Shown here in pieces: positions 1 through 8,471 of a stretch of DNA of 64,000 nt. Location of the stretch: contig CALSLW010000002.1 in NCBI GenBank assembly GCA_943787295.1, positions 772,189 to 836,188 of the forward strand, written 5' to 3'. The position numbers and the translations under genes were made by a program. Positions within the stretch are counted from its first letter, which is position 1. Every line of letters starts with the position of its first letter. The notes under the pieces are model-generated. The model was not told the DNA's origin, did not search any database, and was given only the letters and a program-made list of their open reading frames with translations. The stretch comes from an uncultured Flavobacteriaceae bacterium. Its GTDB lineage: Bacteria; Bacteroidota; Bacteroidia; Flavobacteriales; Flavobacteriaceae.

Positions 1-2
1 TT

Positions 3-539
3 AGATTAACTGAAAAAGCATATCATTTAGGCTTAGCCAAAGAAGATCGTCTGCAAGCGGTACATCAAAAAGAAGAGCAGACGCGTACACTAAAAGCGTA
101 TTATGAAAAGACCAGCATTAGCCCAGAAGAAGCCAATGGCTTTTTAGAGGCCAAAAACTCTTCCCTGATTAAGCAATCAGATAAGATGGCGAAGATTTAT
201 TCTCGTCCAAATATTACCAGTGCAGAAATGACTTCTGTCCCTAAGGTTGCTGCATACATTGAAGAGAATGACTTTTCAAAAGCTGTGCAAGAGCAAGTTG
301 AAATACAAATCAAATATGCAGGTTATATCGAGAAGGAAAAGCTAAATGCTGACAAACTTAACCGACTAGAAGCGGTCAAGATCCCGGCTGACTTTGACTA
401 TCATTGCTTAGCCTCCTTGTCACACGAAGCCAAGGAAAAGCTGAGTAATATACAGCCACAAACAATCTCTCAAGCATCGCGGATTAGCGGGATTAACCCG
501 AGTGATATATCCGTTCTGTTGGTAAAACTTGGCCGATAA
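3..539 (+). CDS. mnmG: tRNA uridine-5-carboxymethylaminomethyl modification enzyme MnmG, C-terminal part
   Basis: The reading frame is open from base 3, so the gene begins outside the window; 178 residues remain. The sequence matches the helical C-terminal domain of MnmG (GidA), ending in the conserved stretch around PADFDYHCLASLSHEAKEKL and the terminal ISGINPSDISVLLVKL helix. MnmG works with MnmE to put carboxymethylaminomethyl groups on U34 of several tRNAs, using FAD, NADH and methylene-tetrahydrofolate; the C-terminal domain contacts MnmE and tRNA. The FAD-binding part is not visible here. The stop codon overlaps the next start codon (TAATG), which suggests translational coupling with the methyltransferase. 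Identity is confident from the C-terminal signature. Confidence 0.93.
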   Translation, partial: RLTEKAYHLGLAKEDRLQAVHQKEEQTRTLKAYYEKTSISPEEANGFLEAKNSSLIKQSDKMAKIYSRPNITSAEMTSVPKVAAYIEENDFSKAVQEQVEIQIKYAGYIEKEKLNADKLNRLEAVKIPADFDYHCLASLSHEAKEKLSNIQPQTISQASRISGINPSDISVLLVKLGR

Positions 540-1399
540 TGTTTCACGTGGAACCAAAACACTCCTTTACCCTTATAGCAAAAACCAAAGATTATTTGGT
601 TACAGGAAGCTCTTTCGAAGTGCGACTGGATCAGCAAACACAAATTGCCCACACCTACCCCCAACCAAGCGAGGACGAACTAGGGAAGTATTACGCATCA
701 GAAGAATACATTTCTCACGGGAATAAAAAACGCTCTGTCATAGAACGCGTTTATGCTATAGCACAAAAGATTATGCTAAAGCAAAAGGAACAATGGCTTA
801 CAAAACACAGCAAACAAAACAAACGCTATTTAGATTTTGGCTGTGGAACAGCCGCGCTTGTGCAACACCTTATTCAAAAAAACTGGGAAGCCTATGGTGT
901 CGAGCCAAGCGAAAAAGCGCGCAATTTTTCGATAGTAAAAGAACGGCTCTACCCTAGTCTAGAAGAACTTCCTCAAAAAGATTTTGATGTTATTGCGCTA
1001 TGGCACGTTTTGGAACATCTATCAGACCCTGCTAAATCTCTCAAGGCATTTTATGATCGCTTAGATCATCAAGGCCATTTGTTTTTAGCCTTGCCTAACT
1101 TTAATTCTTATGACGCGAAGTATTATGAAAATTTTTGGGCTGCTTATGATGTGCCCAGACATCTCTGGCATTTTTCAACCAAAGGAATAATTGGATTGTG
1201 TGAAGAAAACGGCTTTGAGTTTGTCGAAAGTAAAGGCTTAGGGTTTGATGCATTTTACGTTAGCTATTTATCAGAACGGCACCAAAAAAACAAAGTTGCG
1301 TTTATCAAAGGAATGATAGTGGGTTGTTGGTCAAATCTTTTGGCCTTGTTTACCCAGGAGTATTCTTCAAAACTTTATGTCTTTAAAAAGAACACTTAA
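539..1399 (+). CDS. class I SAM-dependent methyltransferase
   Basis: A 286-residue protein with the Rossmann SAM-binding motif LDFGCGT at residues 98-104 and an acidic residue after the second strand (YGVEPS). It resembles the Methyltransf_23 group, which often modifies small molecules, lipids or sugars. The substrate cannot be read from the sequence. The ATG overlaps the mnmG stop codon, so the two are probably cotranscribed. The first codons (MFHVEP) are encoded by a parS-like palindrome, so DNA-level constraint may act on the N-terminus. The 3' end overlaps the convergent holB by 4 bases. The family call is firm; the function is unknown. Confidence 0.85.
   Translation: MFHVEPKHSFTLIAKTKDYLVTGSSFEVRLDQQTQIAHTYPQPSEDELGKYYASEEYISHGNKKRSVIERVYAIAQKIMLKQKEQWLTKHSKQNKRYLDFGCGTAALVQHLIQKNWEAYGVEPSEKARNFSIVKERLYPSLEELPQKDFDVIALWHVLEHLSDPAKSLKAFYDRLDHQGHLFLALPNFNSYDAKYYENFWAAYDVPRHLWHFSTKGIIGLCEENGFEFVESKGLGFDAFYVSYLSERHQKNKVAFIKGMIVGCWSNLLALFTQEYSSKLYVFKKNT
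540..555. other. parS-like palindrome (candidate ParB binding site)
   Basis: TGTTTCACGTGGAACC matches the widely conserved chromosomal parS consensus (TGTTTCACGTGAAACA or TGTTCCACGTGGAACA) at 14 of 16 positions, with the core CACGTG intact. It lies right after mnmG (gidA), a gene that is near oriC and the par locus in many bacteria. Other CACGTG hexamers noticed in the window lack matching flanks. ParB binding is inferred, not shown. Confidence 0.6.
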
Positions 1400-2514
1400 G
1401 ATTCTTTTACGTTTAATTGACGGCTTAGTTCTAAACAAAAATCTGAAAACAAGATTTTCCCATTTGCGTTTCTTTCAATCGCATAAATGGAGTCATTGAA
1501 TAGCTGGATTAGCGCCGCTATGTTTTTGCTGTTTACATAAGGCGCAAATTTTTCTAAAGAGAAGCTGTTCTTTGGTTGATAGGTTACAATATTCGGACTT
1601 TGATAAGAAACTAACATGGCTTGGCGAATAAACCCTAGTCCAAAGTGTAAAAACTGTTTTTGTAGTGGTCGTCCCATTTGGCCTAATTTATTGGCCCATT
1701 GCATAAGTTCAACCCCGATTGCTTTATTTCCACTCGCACGAAAAGCACAACGCAAACATTCGATCAATAAAGCTTCAATTTCTTGGGTGTGTGTAGAAGA
1801 AGACAATAAAGACAAAGCTGTTGCCCAGTTTCCTTCGGCTTCTACCGCCATGTTTTTTGCTTCTTGTCCAGAAACACCTTTTTCGATTAAGGCATTTTCA
1901 ATTATCGATGGCTTTATTGGCGGAAAAGGAACCATTTGGCACCTAGATCGAATCGTGCTGATAAGATCTTCGGCACTTTGTGCCACTAAAATAAAATAAG
2001 TGTTGGCAGGAGGTTCTTCAATAAGCTTCAACAATTTATTTGCTGCCTGAATGTTGAGTCGCTCTACTCCCCAAATCACACAAACTTTATTTTTCCCCAT
2101 AAAAGCTTTTAGCGATAATTTTTTAAAAAGCGCTTCGGTTTCCTCTACTCCAATATTTCCTTGCTTATTCTCAGAGCCAATTTTATACAACCAATCCGAA
2201 AGAGGATGATATATTTCTTCTTGAAGAAAATCAAACCATTCTTCTCTATAATCTTTACAAAGCGGCTTTGTTTTTACATTTGCTGAAGCACTTACTGGGT
2301 AAATCCACTGTAAATCAGGATGTTGTAATGCTTTTTCGCGAGAATCGGGTATTTCGTCCCATAGTAAGGAAAGTGCGCATTCAAGCGCAACAGCGAGACC
2401 ACCCCTTCCCTCTTGATCGATAAAACATTGAGCATGAGGAACTTGACCCTTTTCAAAAGCGTTCAAAAGAGCAGATTTTATGCTTTCTTGACCTAAACTA
2501 TGTGTAAATCGCAT
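1396..2514 (-). CDS. holB: DNA polymerase III delta' subunit (clamp-loader subunit)
   Basis: This is the delta' subunit of the clamp loader, which opens and places the sliding clamp during replication. The 372-residue protein has the AAA+ layout: LLKLIEEPP at residues 161-169 and the SRC motif at 190-192, which supplies the arginine finger to the neighbouring ATPase subunit. The P-loop position reads DQEGRGG instead of GxxGxGKT, so it should not hydrolyse ATP, as usual for delta'. The ATG at 2514 is preferred over an upstream TTG at 2520 because that TTG lies inside a perfect -7 promoter element (2518-2525). The -7 element ends only 3 bases before this ATG, so the mRNA may be leaderless. It is convergent with the methyltransferase. 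Confidence 0.9.
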   Translation of the reverse strand: MRFTHSLGQESIKSALLNAFEKGQVPHAQCFIDQEGRGGLAVALECALSLLWDEIPDSREKALQHPDLQWIYPVSASANVKTKPLCKDYREEWFDFLQEEIYHPLSDWLYKIGSENKQGNIGVEETEALFKKLSLKAFMGKNKVCVIWGVERLNIQAANKLLKLIEEPPANTYFILVAQSAEDLISTIRSRCQMVPFPPIKPSIIENALIEKGVSGQEAKNMAVEAEGNWATALSLLSSSTHTQEIEALLIECLRCAFRASGNKAIGVELMQWANKLGQMGRPLQKQFLHFGLGFIRQAMLVSYQSPNIVTYQPKNSFSLEKFAPYVNSKNIAALIQLFNDSIYAIERNANGKILFSDFCLELSRQLNVKES

Positions 2515-2517
2515 GCC

Positions 2518-2525
2518 CAAAGATA
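2518..2525 (-). promoter_or_regulatory. -7 promoter element of holB
   Basis: On the minus strand this reads TATCTTTG, a perfect match to the Bacteroidota -7 consensus TAnnTTTG. It ends 3 bases from the preferred holB ATG, implying a leaderless or nearly leaderless transcript. No convincing -33 TTTG was identified. Confidence 0.5.
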
Positions 2526-2589
2526 ATTCTTTCCGCAGTTAAATTTTTGTAGGACGAAAATTAAACCGCTCTCAAAAAATTAATATGGC

Positions 2590-2597
2590 TACCTTTG
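2590..2597 (+). promoter_or_regulatory. -7 promoter element of pgk
   Basis: TACCTTTG matches the TAnnTTTG consensus and lies 15 bases before the pgk ATG at 2613. The TTG inside it (2595) opens the longer frame but is better explained as promoter DNA. Confidence 0.6.
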
Positions 2598-2612
2598 CCA
2601 AAATTTAATTTT

Positions 2613-3800
2613 ATGACAACTGTAAGCCAACTAGATCTTAACGAGAAAAAAGCCATTATTAGGGTAGACTTCAATGTTCCTTTAAACGAGGAGAAAAAAG
2701 TAACCGATAACACAAGAATTTTAGCAGCGAAACCCACGATAGATGCTGTGCTATCTGCAGGAGGAAGTTGTATCTTAATGTCTCACCTAGGACGCCCAAA
2801 AGGCATCACCCCCGATCTCTCATTAGAACACATTCTTTCTGAGGTTGAAGATGTACTAGGTCAAAAAGTTATTTTTGCAAAAGATTCTACAGGAGAAGAT
2901 GCTAAAACAAAAGCAGCTCAACTTAAGGCAGGAGAAATCCTTTTATTAGAAAACTTGCGTTTTCACGCAGAAGAAACTGCAGGACATGAAAACTTTGCGA
3001 AAGAGTTAGCCCAATTGGCCGATGTTTATATCAACGACGCATTTGGCACAGCACATCGTGCTCATGCTTCTACGACCATAATTGCACAATACTTTGATGA
3101 AAATAAAGCGGTAGGGAAATTACTTGAGCAAGAAATTGTTGCCATCGACAAAGTTTTAAAAACAGGCGAAAAACCGGTTTTAGCGATTTTAGGAGGGTCT
3201 AAAGTTTCCTCAAAAATTACCATTATTGAAAACATTTTAGATAAAGTAGATCATCTAATCATCGGTGGAGGAATGGCCTATACCTTTATAAAAGCTCAAG
3301 GGGGAACGGTCGGGAATTCAATCTGCGAAGATGATTATTTAGATTATACCCTTGAATTATTAAAGAAGGCTAAAGCCAAAAAGGTACAGATTCACCTACC
3401 AGTGGATGTAATTGCAACTACAGAATTTTCTAACGAAAAAGAGCGTAAAACATTAAAAGCTAACGAAATAGAAGACGGATGGGAAGGCTTAGATGCTGGT
3501 CCGAAATCTCTTTCTCTGTTTAAAGAGGTTGTTTTAAAATCTAAAACAATCTTGTGGAACGGGCCATTAGGGGTATTTGAGTTCTCTAATTTTGCGAACG
3601 GAACAATTGAATTAGGCACATTTATTGCTGAAAGTACTGCAGCTGGATCATTCTCTCTTGTTGGTGGTGGAGATTCTGTTGCCGCGGTAAAACAATTTGG
3701 CTTCGCCGAAAAAGTAAGCTATGTTTCTACTGGAGGAGGCGCAATGCTCGAAAGCCTAGAAGGAAAAACCCTTCCAGGAATTGCTGCTTTAAAAGCTTAA
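2613..3800 (+). CDS. pgk: phosphoglycerate kinase
   Basis: Glycolytic enzyme that transfers the acyl phosphate of 1,3-bisphosphoglycerate to ADP, giving ATP and 3-phosphoglycerate in the cytosol. The 395-residue length is normal. Visible signatures are IRVDFNVPLN near the N-terminus, MSHLGRPKG (substrate binding), NDAFGTAHRAHAST, LGGSKVSSK, NGPLGVFE and the C-terminal GGGDSVAAV nucleotide-binding loop. The ATG at 2613 is chosen because the upstream TTG lies in a -7 promoter element and homologues start near here. The next gene begins 3 bases after the stop, so the lipoprotein is probably cotranscribed. Confidence 0.97.
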   Translation: MTTVSQLDLNEKKAIIRVDFNVPLNEEKKVTDNTRILAAKPTIDAVLSAGGSCILMSHLGRPKGITPDLSLEHILSEVEDVLGQKVIFAKDSTGEDAKTKAAQLKAGEILLLENLRFHAEETAGHENFAKELAQLADVYINDAFGTAHRAHASTTIIAQYFDENKAVGKLLEQEIVAIDKVLKTGEKPVLAILGGSKVSSKITIIENILDKVDHLIIGGGMAYTFIKAQGGTVGNSICEDDYLDYTLELLKKAKAKKVQIHLPVDVIATTEFSNEKERKTLKANEIEDGWEGLDAGPKSLSLFKEVVLKSKTILWNGPLGVFEFSNFANGTIELGTFIAESTAAGSFSLVGGGDSVAAVKQFGFAEKVSYVSTGGGAMLESLEGKTLPGIAALKA

Positions 3801-3803
3801 ATC

Positions 3804-4775
3804 ATGAAAAAACTACTCTTTCTTTTTAGTATTCTTTTGTTGCTTTCCTGCGAAACAAAAAAGCAAAAAGCTTTTGTTCCCGATTCTAGCGGGAACATTA
3901 ACCACCTTACTGTGGTGATGAAAAAAAACCAATGGAATGGTGCTTTAGGAGAGACAGTAAGAAATGAAATCGCAACGGTTTATGAGGGGCTTCCTTTAGA
4001 TGAGCCCCGTTTTTCTATTCGTCATCTTGTCCCTGCGGCATTTACAGGCTTTGGTCGTCATGGGAGAAACATTATTTGGTTTAGAAAAGACACGATCAAT
4101 AACTTCCAATTAGTTCAAAATCAATTTGCTAGACCACAAATATTAGCGATTTCTCAAGGCGAAGATGATGAAGTGATGGCAGAATATATCAAAGAAAATG
4201 CCGCCCTTTTGATCGGGACTTTTCAAGAAAACGAGCGCAAAGAAAAGATTAGAAGAATACGTAAATCACTAACAAAAAACATGGACTTACAAGAAAAATT
4301 TGGGCTAGAATTGAGTTACCCCTCGGCCTATTCAACGGTCAAAGACAGCTTGAATTTTATTTGGATTGAAAAGCCTATTCAAAAAGGAAGCATGAATTTG
4401 ATTGCTTACACCTTACCCGCTGCGGCTTTTGAAAAGCCTTCTTTAAAAAGGGTGATTGCTATTAGGGATTCTATTGGAAAAGAGCACATCCCTGGGCGCT
4501 TACCTAATACGCACATGATTACAGAGGCGGCATATTTACCGTATTTTTACAGAACAAAATTAGCCGGCCAAGAAGCCTATTTGACCAAGGGAATGTGGGA
4601 AGTAAAAAAAGATTTTATGGCAGGACCATTTGTCAATTATATGCTACAAGACAGCATATCCAAAGATTGGATTGTTGTAGAGGGATTTGCTTTTGCGCCT
4701 TCGGTCTCAAAGCGAGACTATATGTTTGAACTTAACAGTATCTTATCCACCTTAAAGTTCAAGAGAGGAGAATAA
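3804..4775 (+). CDS. DUF4837 family lipoprotein
   Basis: A 323-residue protein with a lipoprotein signal peptide (MKKLLFLFSILLLLSC, lipobox LLSC, lipidated Cys16). The mature part matches the DUF4837 family, restricted to Bacteroidota, for example around NHLTVVMKKNQWNGALGE and the FSIRHLVPAAF region. The function of the family is not established. It is probably anchored in the cell envelope facing the periplasm. It follows pgk after 3 bases and ends 1 base before the convergent tatA stop. The family name is from recognition only. Confidence 0.85.
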   Translation: MKKLLFLFSILLLLSCETKKQKAFVPDSSGNINHLTVVMKKNQWNGALGETVRNEIATVYEGLPLDEPRFSIRHLVPAAFTGFGRHGRNIIWFRKDTINNFQLVQNQFARPQILAISQGEDDEVMAEYIKENAALLIGTFQENERKEKIRRIRKSLTKNMDLQEKFGLELSYPSAYSTVKDSLNFIWIEKPIQKGSMNLIAYTLPAAAFEKPSLKRVIAIRDSIGKEHIPGRLPNTHMITEAAYLPYFYRTKLAGQEAYLTKGMWEVKKDFMAGPFVNYMLQDSISKDWIVVEGFAFAPSVSKRDYMFELNSILSTLKFKRGE

Positions 4776-4776
4776 A

Positions 4777-4965
4777 TTATTCCTCTTTTTTGGCTTGCTC
4801 TTCCTCCTCTTCTTTAGTTGCTTTCTTGAATTCTTTGATTCCGCTTCCTAAGCCACGCATTAACTCAGGAATTTTTCTACCCCCAAAAAGGAGTAAGACA
4901 ATAATCAAGATTAAGATGACTTGTTGTGGGCCGATTGCCCCGAAAAAAATCGTTGCACTTATCAT
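4777..4965 (-). CDS. tatA: Sec-independent protein translocase TatA
   Basis: A 62-residue TatA/TatE-type protein with a short N-terminal periplasmic piece, one membrane helix (about residues 14-28), the FGG hinge at 27-29, the amphipathic helix beginning RKIPELMRGLGSGIKEFKK, and a charged glutamate-rich tail. TatA oligomers form the membrane passage for folded proteins with twin-arginine signal peptides; TatC must be encoded elsewhere. The gene stands alone on the minus strand with its own -7 element at 4982-4989. The very acidic tail (EEEEEQ) is typical of flavobacterial versions. Confidence 0.93.
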   Translation of the reverse strand: MISATIFFGAIGPQQVILILIIVLLLFGGRKIPELMRGLGSGIKEFKKATKEEEEEQAKKEE

Positions 4966-4981
4966 AAAGGATGCTTTTGGA

Positions 4982-4989
4982 CAAATGTA
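4982..4989 (-). promoter_or_regulatory. -7 promoter element of tatA
   Basis: The minus strand reads TACATTTG, a perfect TAnnTTTG match, 16 bases upstream of the tatA ATG. Confidence 0.6.
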
Positions 4990-5057
4990 AACAATATTTT
5001 AACGCCTCTAAAGTGATTTGGAGGGATAAAGGCAGATTTATTCCCATAAGGAATTTC

Positions 5058-5065
5058 TATATTTG
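5058..5065 (+). promoter_or_regulatory. -7 promoter element of the M23 peptidase / GH3 / rfb run
   Basis: TATATTTG matches TAnnTTTG and precedes the ATG at 5072 by 6 bases. It would drive the long same-strand run up to 11491. Confidence 0.55.
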
Positions 5066-5071
5066 TGGGTA

Positions 5072-5947
5072 ATGAAAAAAGAAACCAGTCGAAGCAAGAG
5101 AATAAAGAAAAAGTTACTGAGCAGATATCGTTTAGTTATTTTAAACGAACAGACCTTTGAGGAGCAGTTATATTTTCGCCTTACCCGCTTAAATGTTATC
5201 ATCATTTGCACCTTCCTCTTTGCGCTGTTGTTTACCGGAACGATTGCGCTTGTGTCATACACTCCAATCAAAGAAATTATTCCAGGATATGCCTCGACTA
5301 AAATGCGAAAACAAGCGGCTGAAAACGCCTTTAGATTAGACTCTTTATTAGATGCTTATCGTCAATCAAACCAACAGTTAAGCGCGATTCGAAAGGTTTT
5401 AATCGGAGAGGTCGATATTGCAGAAATTAAAGAATACGCGATTAATCTCGATACACAAAACATCGTTAATCTTTCTAATTTAAAACGCAGCAAACAAGAT
5501 TCGCTCTTGCGTTCTTTAGTGGAACAAGAAGACAAGTATTCTGTCGCTTTAACCAGCGGTAGCAAGGTCGACTTTGTCTTATATCCACCGGCGATAGGAA
5601 ACCTTTCTCAAGCATATGACCCTGTAGATAAGCACTATGCCGTTGATATAGTATTAAATGAAAACGCTCCTGTAAAAGCAGTGGCAGAAGGCACGGTGAT
5701 TTTCTCAGAGTGGACCGCCGATACGGGCTATGTGATTATTATTGAACACCCCTATGGTTTGTTATCAGCCTATAAACACAATGCTAGTTTAAGCAAGTTC
5801 CAAGGAGAGACCGTTGCAGCAGGAGAAGTGATTGCCACAGCAGGAAACACAGGAAAATATTCTACCGGATACCACCTACATTTTGAATTGTGGAGCGACG
5901 GTTTCCCGATGAATCCAGAGAATTTTATTGACTTTTCACAAAACTAA
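5072..5947 (+). CDS. membrane-anchored M23 family metallopeptidase
   Basis: A 291-residue type II membrane protein: basic N-terminus, one membrane helix (about residues 41-62), a helical linker and a C-terminal LytM domain. The zinc ligands are visible: His188 and Asp192 in KHYAVDI and the His268-x-His270 pair in HLHFELW. The enzyme is therefore predicted to be an active peptidoglycan endopeptidase in the periplasm. ATG 5072 is chosen over TTG 5063 because the TTG is inside the -7 element. It is the first gene of a close-packed run with the GH3-type enzyme (2-base gap) and the rhamnose genes. The substrate cross-link is not predictable. Confidence 0.88.
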   Translation: MKKETSRSKRIKKKLLSRYRLVILNEQTFEEQLYFRLTRLNVIIICTFLFALLFTGTIALVSYTPIKEIIPGYASTKMRKQAAENAFRLDSLLDAYRQSNQQLSAIRKVLIGEVDIAEIKEYAINLDTQNIVNLSNLKRSKQDSLLRSLVEQEDKYSVALTSGSKVDFVLYPPAIGNLSQAYDPVDKHYAVDIVLNENAPVKAVAEGTVIFSEWTADTGYVIIIEHPYGLLSAYKHNASLSKFQGETVAAGEVIATAGNTGKYSTGYHLHFELWSDGFPMNPENFIDFSQN

Positions 5948-5949
5948 GC

Positions 5950-7446
5950 ATGAAACAATTTGCCGCAAAACTCTTTGCTCGATATATCGTCAATAAAAAT
6001 AAGCGATGGAAAGACAATCCCATTGCAGCCCAAGAGCAAACGTTTAAATTGTTAGTTGAAAAGGCGCGTAATACCCGCTTTGGACAAGACCATGATTTTG
6101 ATCAAATAAACAGCTATGAAAGTTTTAAGGCAAAGGTCCCCGTTCGCGACTATGAAGGACATCGTCCTTATGTAGAACAAATTATTGCTGGAGAAAAAGA
6201 CGTGCTTTGGCCAGGCGTTCCCCTTTATTTGTCTAAAACCAGCGGCACCACCTCTGGAGCAAAACATATCCCGATAAGTAAGGAATCCATGCCAACACAT
6301 ATCAATGCGGCAAGGGACGCGCTCCTTACCTATGTACACCAAACAGGAAAGGCAGACTTTCTTTCTGGGAAACAAATCTTTTTACAAGGAAACCCCACTT
6401 TAGAAGAAAAAGGCGGAATTGCTTTAGGTCGATTATCTGGAATAGTAGCTCACTATGTACCGTCGTATTTACAGGCGAGTAGAATGCCTAGTTGGGAAAC
6501 GAATTGTATCGAAGACTGGGAAGAAAAAGTAGACGCAGTCGTCAAAGAAACCTTACCAGAAAAAATGACCTTGATTGGAGGAATTCCTTCCTGGGTTCAG
6601 ATGTACTTTGAAAAAATTAACGCTTTAAAAGGGACAACGGTAAGTGACGTTTTTCCAGACTTCTCCCTCTTTGTTTATGGAGGGGTAAACTTTGAGCCTT
6701 ATCGATCAGTTTTTAAAAAACTTATTGGAAAACAAGTCGACACCATCGAGCTTTTCCCTGCGTCAGAAGGCTTTTTTGCGTATCAAGATCAGCAAAATCA
6801 AGAGGGCTTATTGCTCTTGCTCAACAACGGGATTTTCTATGAGTTTATTCCAGTTGATCAATTTGGGGAAGAAAGTCCACCGCGTTATTCTTTAGCAGAA
6901 GTGGAGACAGGAGTCAACTATGTTTTAATCTTATCTACCACTGCTGGTTTATGGGCCTACAACATTGGTGATACTGTTCGCTTTGTGTCAAAAGACCCCT
7001 ATCGCTTGGTAGTGACTGGGAGAGTGAAGCATTTTATTTCTGCCTTCGGCGAACACGTGATAGGGAAAGAAGTAGAAACAGCTTTAAAAGAAGCGACGGC
7101 AAATAGCGAGATCCAAATAAAAGAATTCACTGTGGCGCCACAGGTTAATCCATCAGAAGGGCTACCCTATCACGAGTGGCTGATAGAGTTTGATGTTCCC
7201 CCACAAGATCAGGCTGCTTTCGAAGAAACACTTGATGCTCAAATGGAAGCTCAAAACATCTACTATCAAGATCTTATACAAGGCAATGTTTTGCGAAAAT
7301 TAAAAGTTACGCCAGTCGTCAAAAATGGTTTTCAGACTTATATGAAATCCATCGGAAAATTAGGAGGGCAAAACAAGGTTCCGCGGCTCTCAAATGATCG
7401 CAAAATCGCCGACACATTGCATCAAATCAATCAAAATGGAGGCTAA
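5950..7446 (+). CDS. GH3 (auxin-responsive promoter) family adenylating enzyme
   Basis: A 498-residue protein of the GH3 superfamily, relatives of acyl-adenylate-forming (ANL) enzymes that conjugate amino acids to carboxylic acids in plants. The ATP-binding serine/threonine-rich loop TSGTTSGAKHIP is at residues 97-108, and the mid-protein FPASEGFFAY and YELxxxGD-like segments of the family are present (for example YNIGDTVRF). Bacterial members are common in Bacteroidota but their substrates are mostly unknown. It starts 2 bases after the M23 gene, and its end overlaps rfbB by 11 bases, so it is part of the envelope operon. A role in modifying an envelope precursor is only a guess from context. 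Confidence 0.85.
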   Translation: MKQFAAKLFARYIVNKNKRWKDNPIAAQEQTFKLLVEKARNTRFGQDHDFDQINSYESFKAKVPVRDYEGHRPYVEQIIAGEKDVLWPGVPLYLSKTSGTTSGAKHIPISKESMPTHINAARDALLTYVHQTGKADFLSGKQIFLQGNPTLEEKGGIALGRLSGIVAHYVPSYLQASRMPSWETNCIEDWEEKVDAVVKETLPEKMTLIGGIPSWVQMYFEKINALKGTTVSDVFPDFSLFVYGGVNFEPYRSVFKKLIGKQVDTIELFPASEGFFAYQDQQNQEGLLLLLNNGIFYEFIPVDQFGEESPPRYSLAEVETGVNYVLILSTTAGLWAYNIGDTVRFVSKDPYRLVVTGRVKHFISAFGEHVIGKEVETALKEATANSEIQIKEFTVAPQVNPSEGLPYHEWLIEFDVPPQDQAAFEETLDAQMEAQNIYYQDLIQGNVLRKLKVTPVVKNGFQTYMKSIGKLGGQNKVPRLSNDRKIADTLHQINQNGG

Positions 7447-8470
7447 GACAATTTTAATCACAGGAGGCTTAGGTTTTATTGGGGGACATTTTGTTCATCA
7501 GTATCGCCAGAAACACCCTGAGATTAAAATGTTAGTGGTAGACAAGAACACATATGCGGCAGATCGAAATAGAATTGCTCCCTTTGAAGGACAAGATAAT
7601 TTTGTTTTTGTAGAAGCAGACATCTCCGATGCCAAAAAAATGAAGGCGCTGTTCCAGCAGCACGAACCCACTTTGGTCATCAATTTTGCAGCAGAATCTC
7701 ATGTCGACAACTCTATCTCTGGGCCTGCTCCTTTCTTAACTACAAACGTTACAGGAACATTTAATTTACTCGAAGCAGCTAGAGGATTGTGGTTAGAAAA
7801 GCCACACCAGCTAAGAAAAGAATTTAACGAAGCGCGCTTTTATCAAATCTCCACAGATGAGGTGTTTGGTTCCTTAGACGAAGAAGGCCATTTTTCTGAA
7901 AATTCTAATTACGCCCCTAACAGTCCTTATAGCGCGTCAAAAGCTTCAGCAGATCACTGGGTGAGAAGCTATTTTCACACCTATGGCTTGCCGACCCTTA
8001 TTTCTCAATGTTCAAATAATTATGGTCCGCATCAACACCAGGAAAAATTAATTCCTACGGTAATAAGAACCGCTTTAAGCGGCCGCGAAATCCCCATTTA
8101 TGGCGATGGGAAAAACAAAAGAGACTGGCTCTATGTCGAGGATCACTGCAATGCAATTATGCGGGTGCTTGAAAAGGCAAATCCAGGAGACAGCTTTACC
8201 ATTGGTGGCGGTGCAGAACGAGACAATCTTACTATTTGCAAAGTGATTCTTGAAGTTTTAGATGGCATAAAGCCAAAGGAGGACGGCTTATCTTATCAAG
8301 AACAAATAACTTTTGTAGAAGATCGTCCCGGTCATGACTTTCGCTATGCGATAGATGCCACAAAAATAAAAGAGAGCTTAGGCTGGGAACCACAACACAC
8401 TATTGATCAGGCATTGCAAAAAACCGTTGTATATTACTTAGAGAAAGACAGCAAAGAAAAAGAAGCATAA
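7436..8470 (+). CDS. rfbB: dTDP-glucose 4,6-dehydratase
   Basis: Second enzyme of dTDP-L-rhamnose synthesis, converting dTDP-glucose to dTDP-4-keto-6-deoxyglucose with bound NAD. The 344-residue protein shows the nucleotide loop GGLGFIGG at residues 10-17, the catalytic STDEVFG segment and the YSASKASADH Tyr-x3-Lys motif. ATG 7436 is chosen over an upstream ATG at 7394 that would extend 52 bases into the preceding gene; family members begin just before the ILITGG strand. It is followed by rfbA after 1 base, in the order rfbB-rfbA-rfbC-rfbD. Confidence 0.95.
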   Translation: MEAKTILITGGLGFIGGHFVHQYRQKHPEIKMLVVDKNTYAADRNRIAPFEGQDNFVFVEADISDAKKMKALFQQHEPTLVINFAAESHVDNSISGPAPFLTTNVTGTFNLLEAARGLWLEKPHQLRKEFNEARFYQISTDEVFGSLDEEGHFSENSNYAPNSPYSASKASADHWVRSYFHTYGLPTLISQCSNNYGPHQHQEKLIPTVIRTALSGREIPIYGDGKNKRDWLYVEDHCNAIMRVLEKANPGDSFTIGGGAERDNLTICKVILEVLDGIKPKEDGLSYQEQITFVEDRPGHDFRYAIDATKIKESLGWEPQHTIDQALQKTVVYYLEKDSKEKEA

Positions 8471-8471
8471 A

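Noticed and set aside
4743-4751. DnaA-box-like TTATCCACC
   Set aside because: A single near match inside a coding gene, with no cluster or AT-rich unwinding region, so no origin can be claimed.
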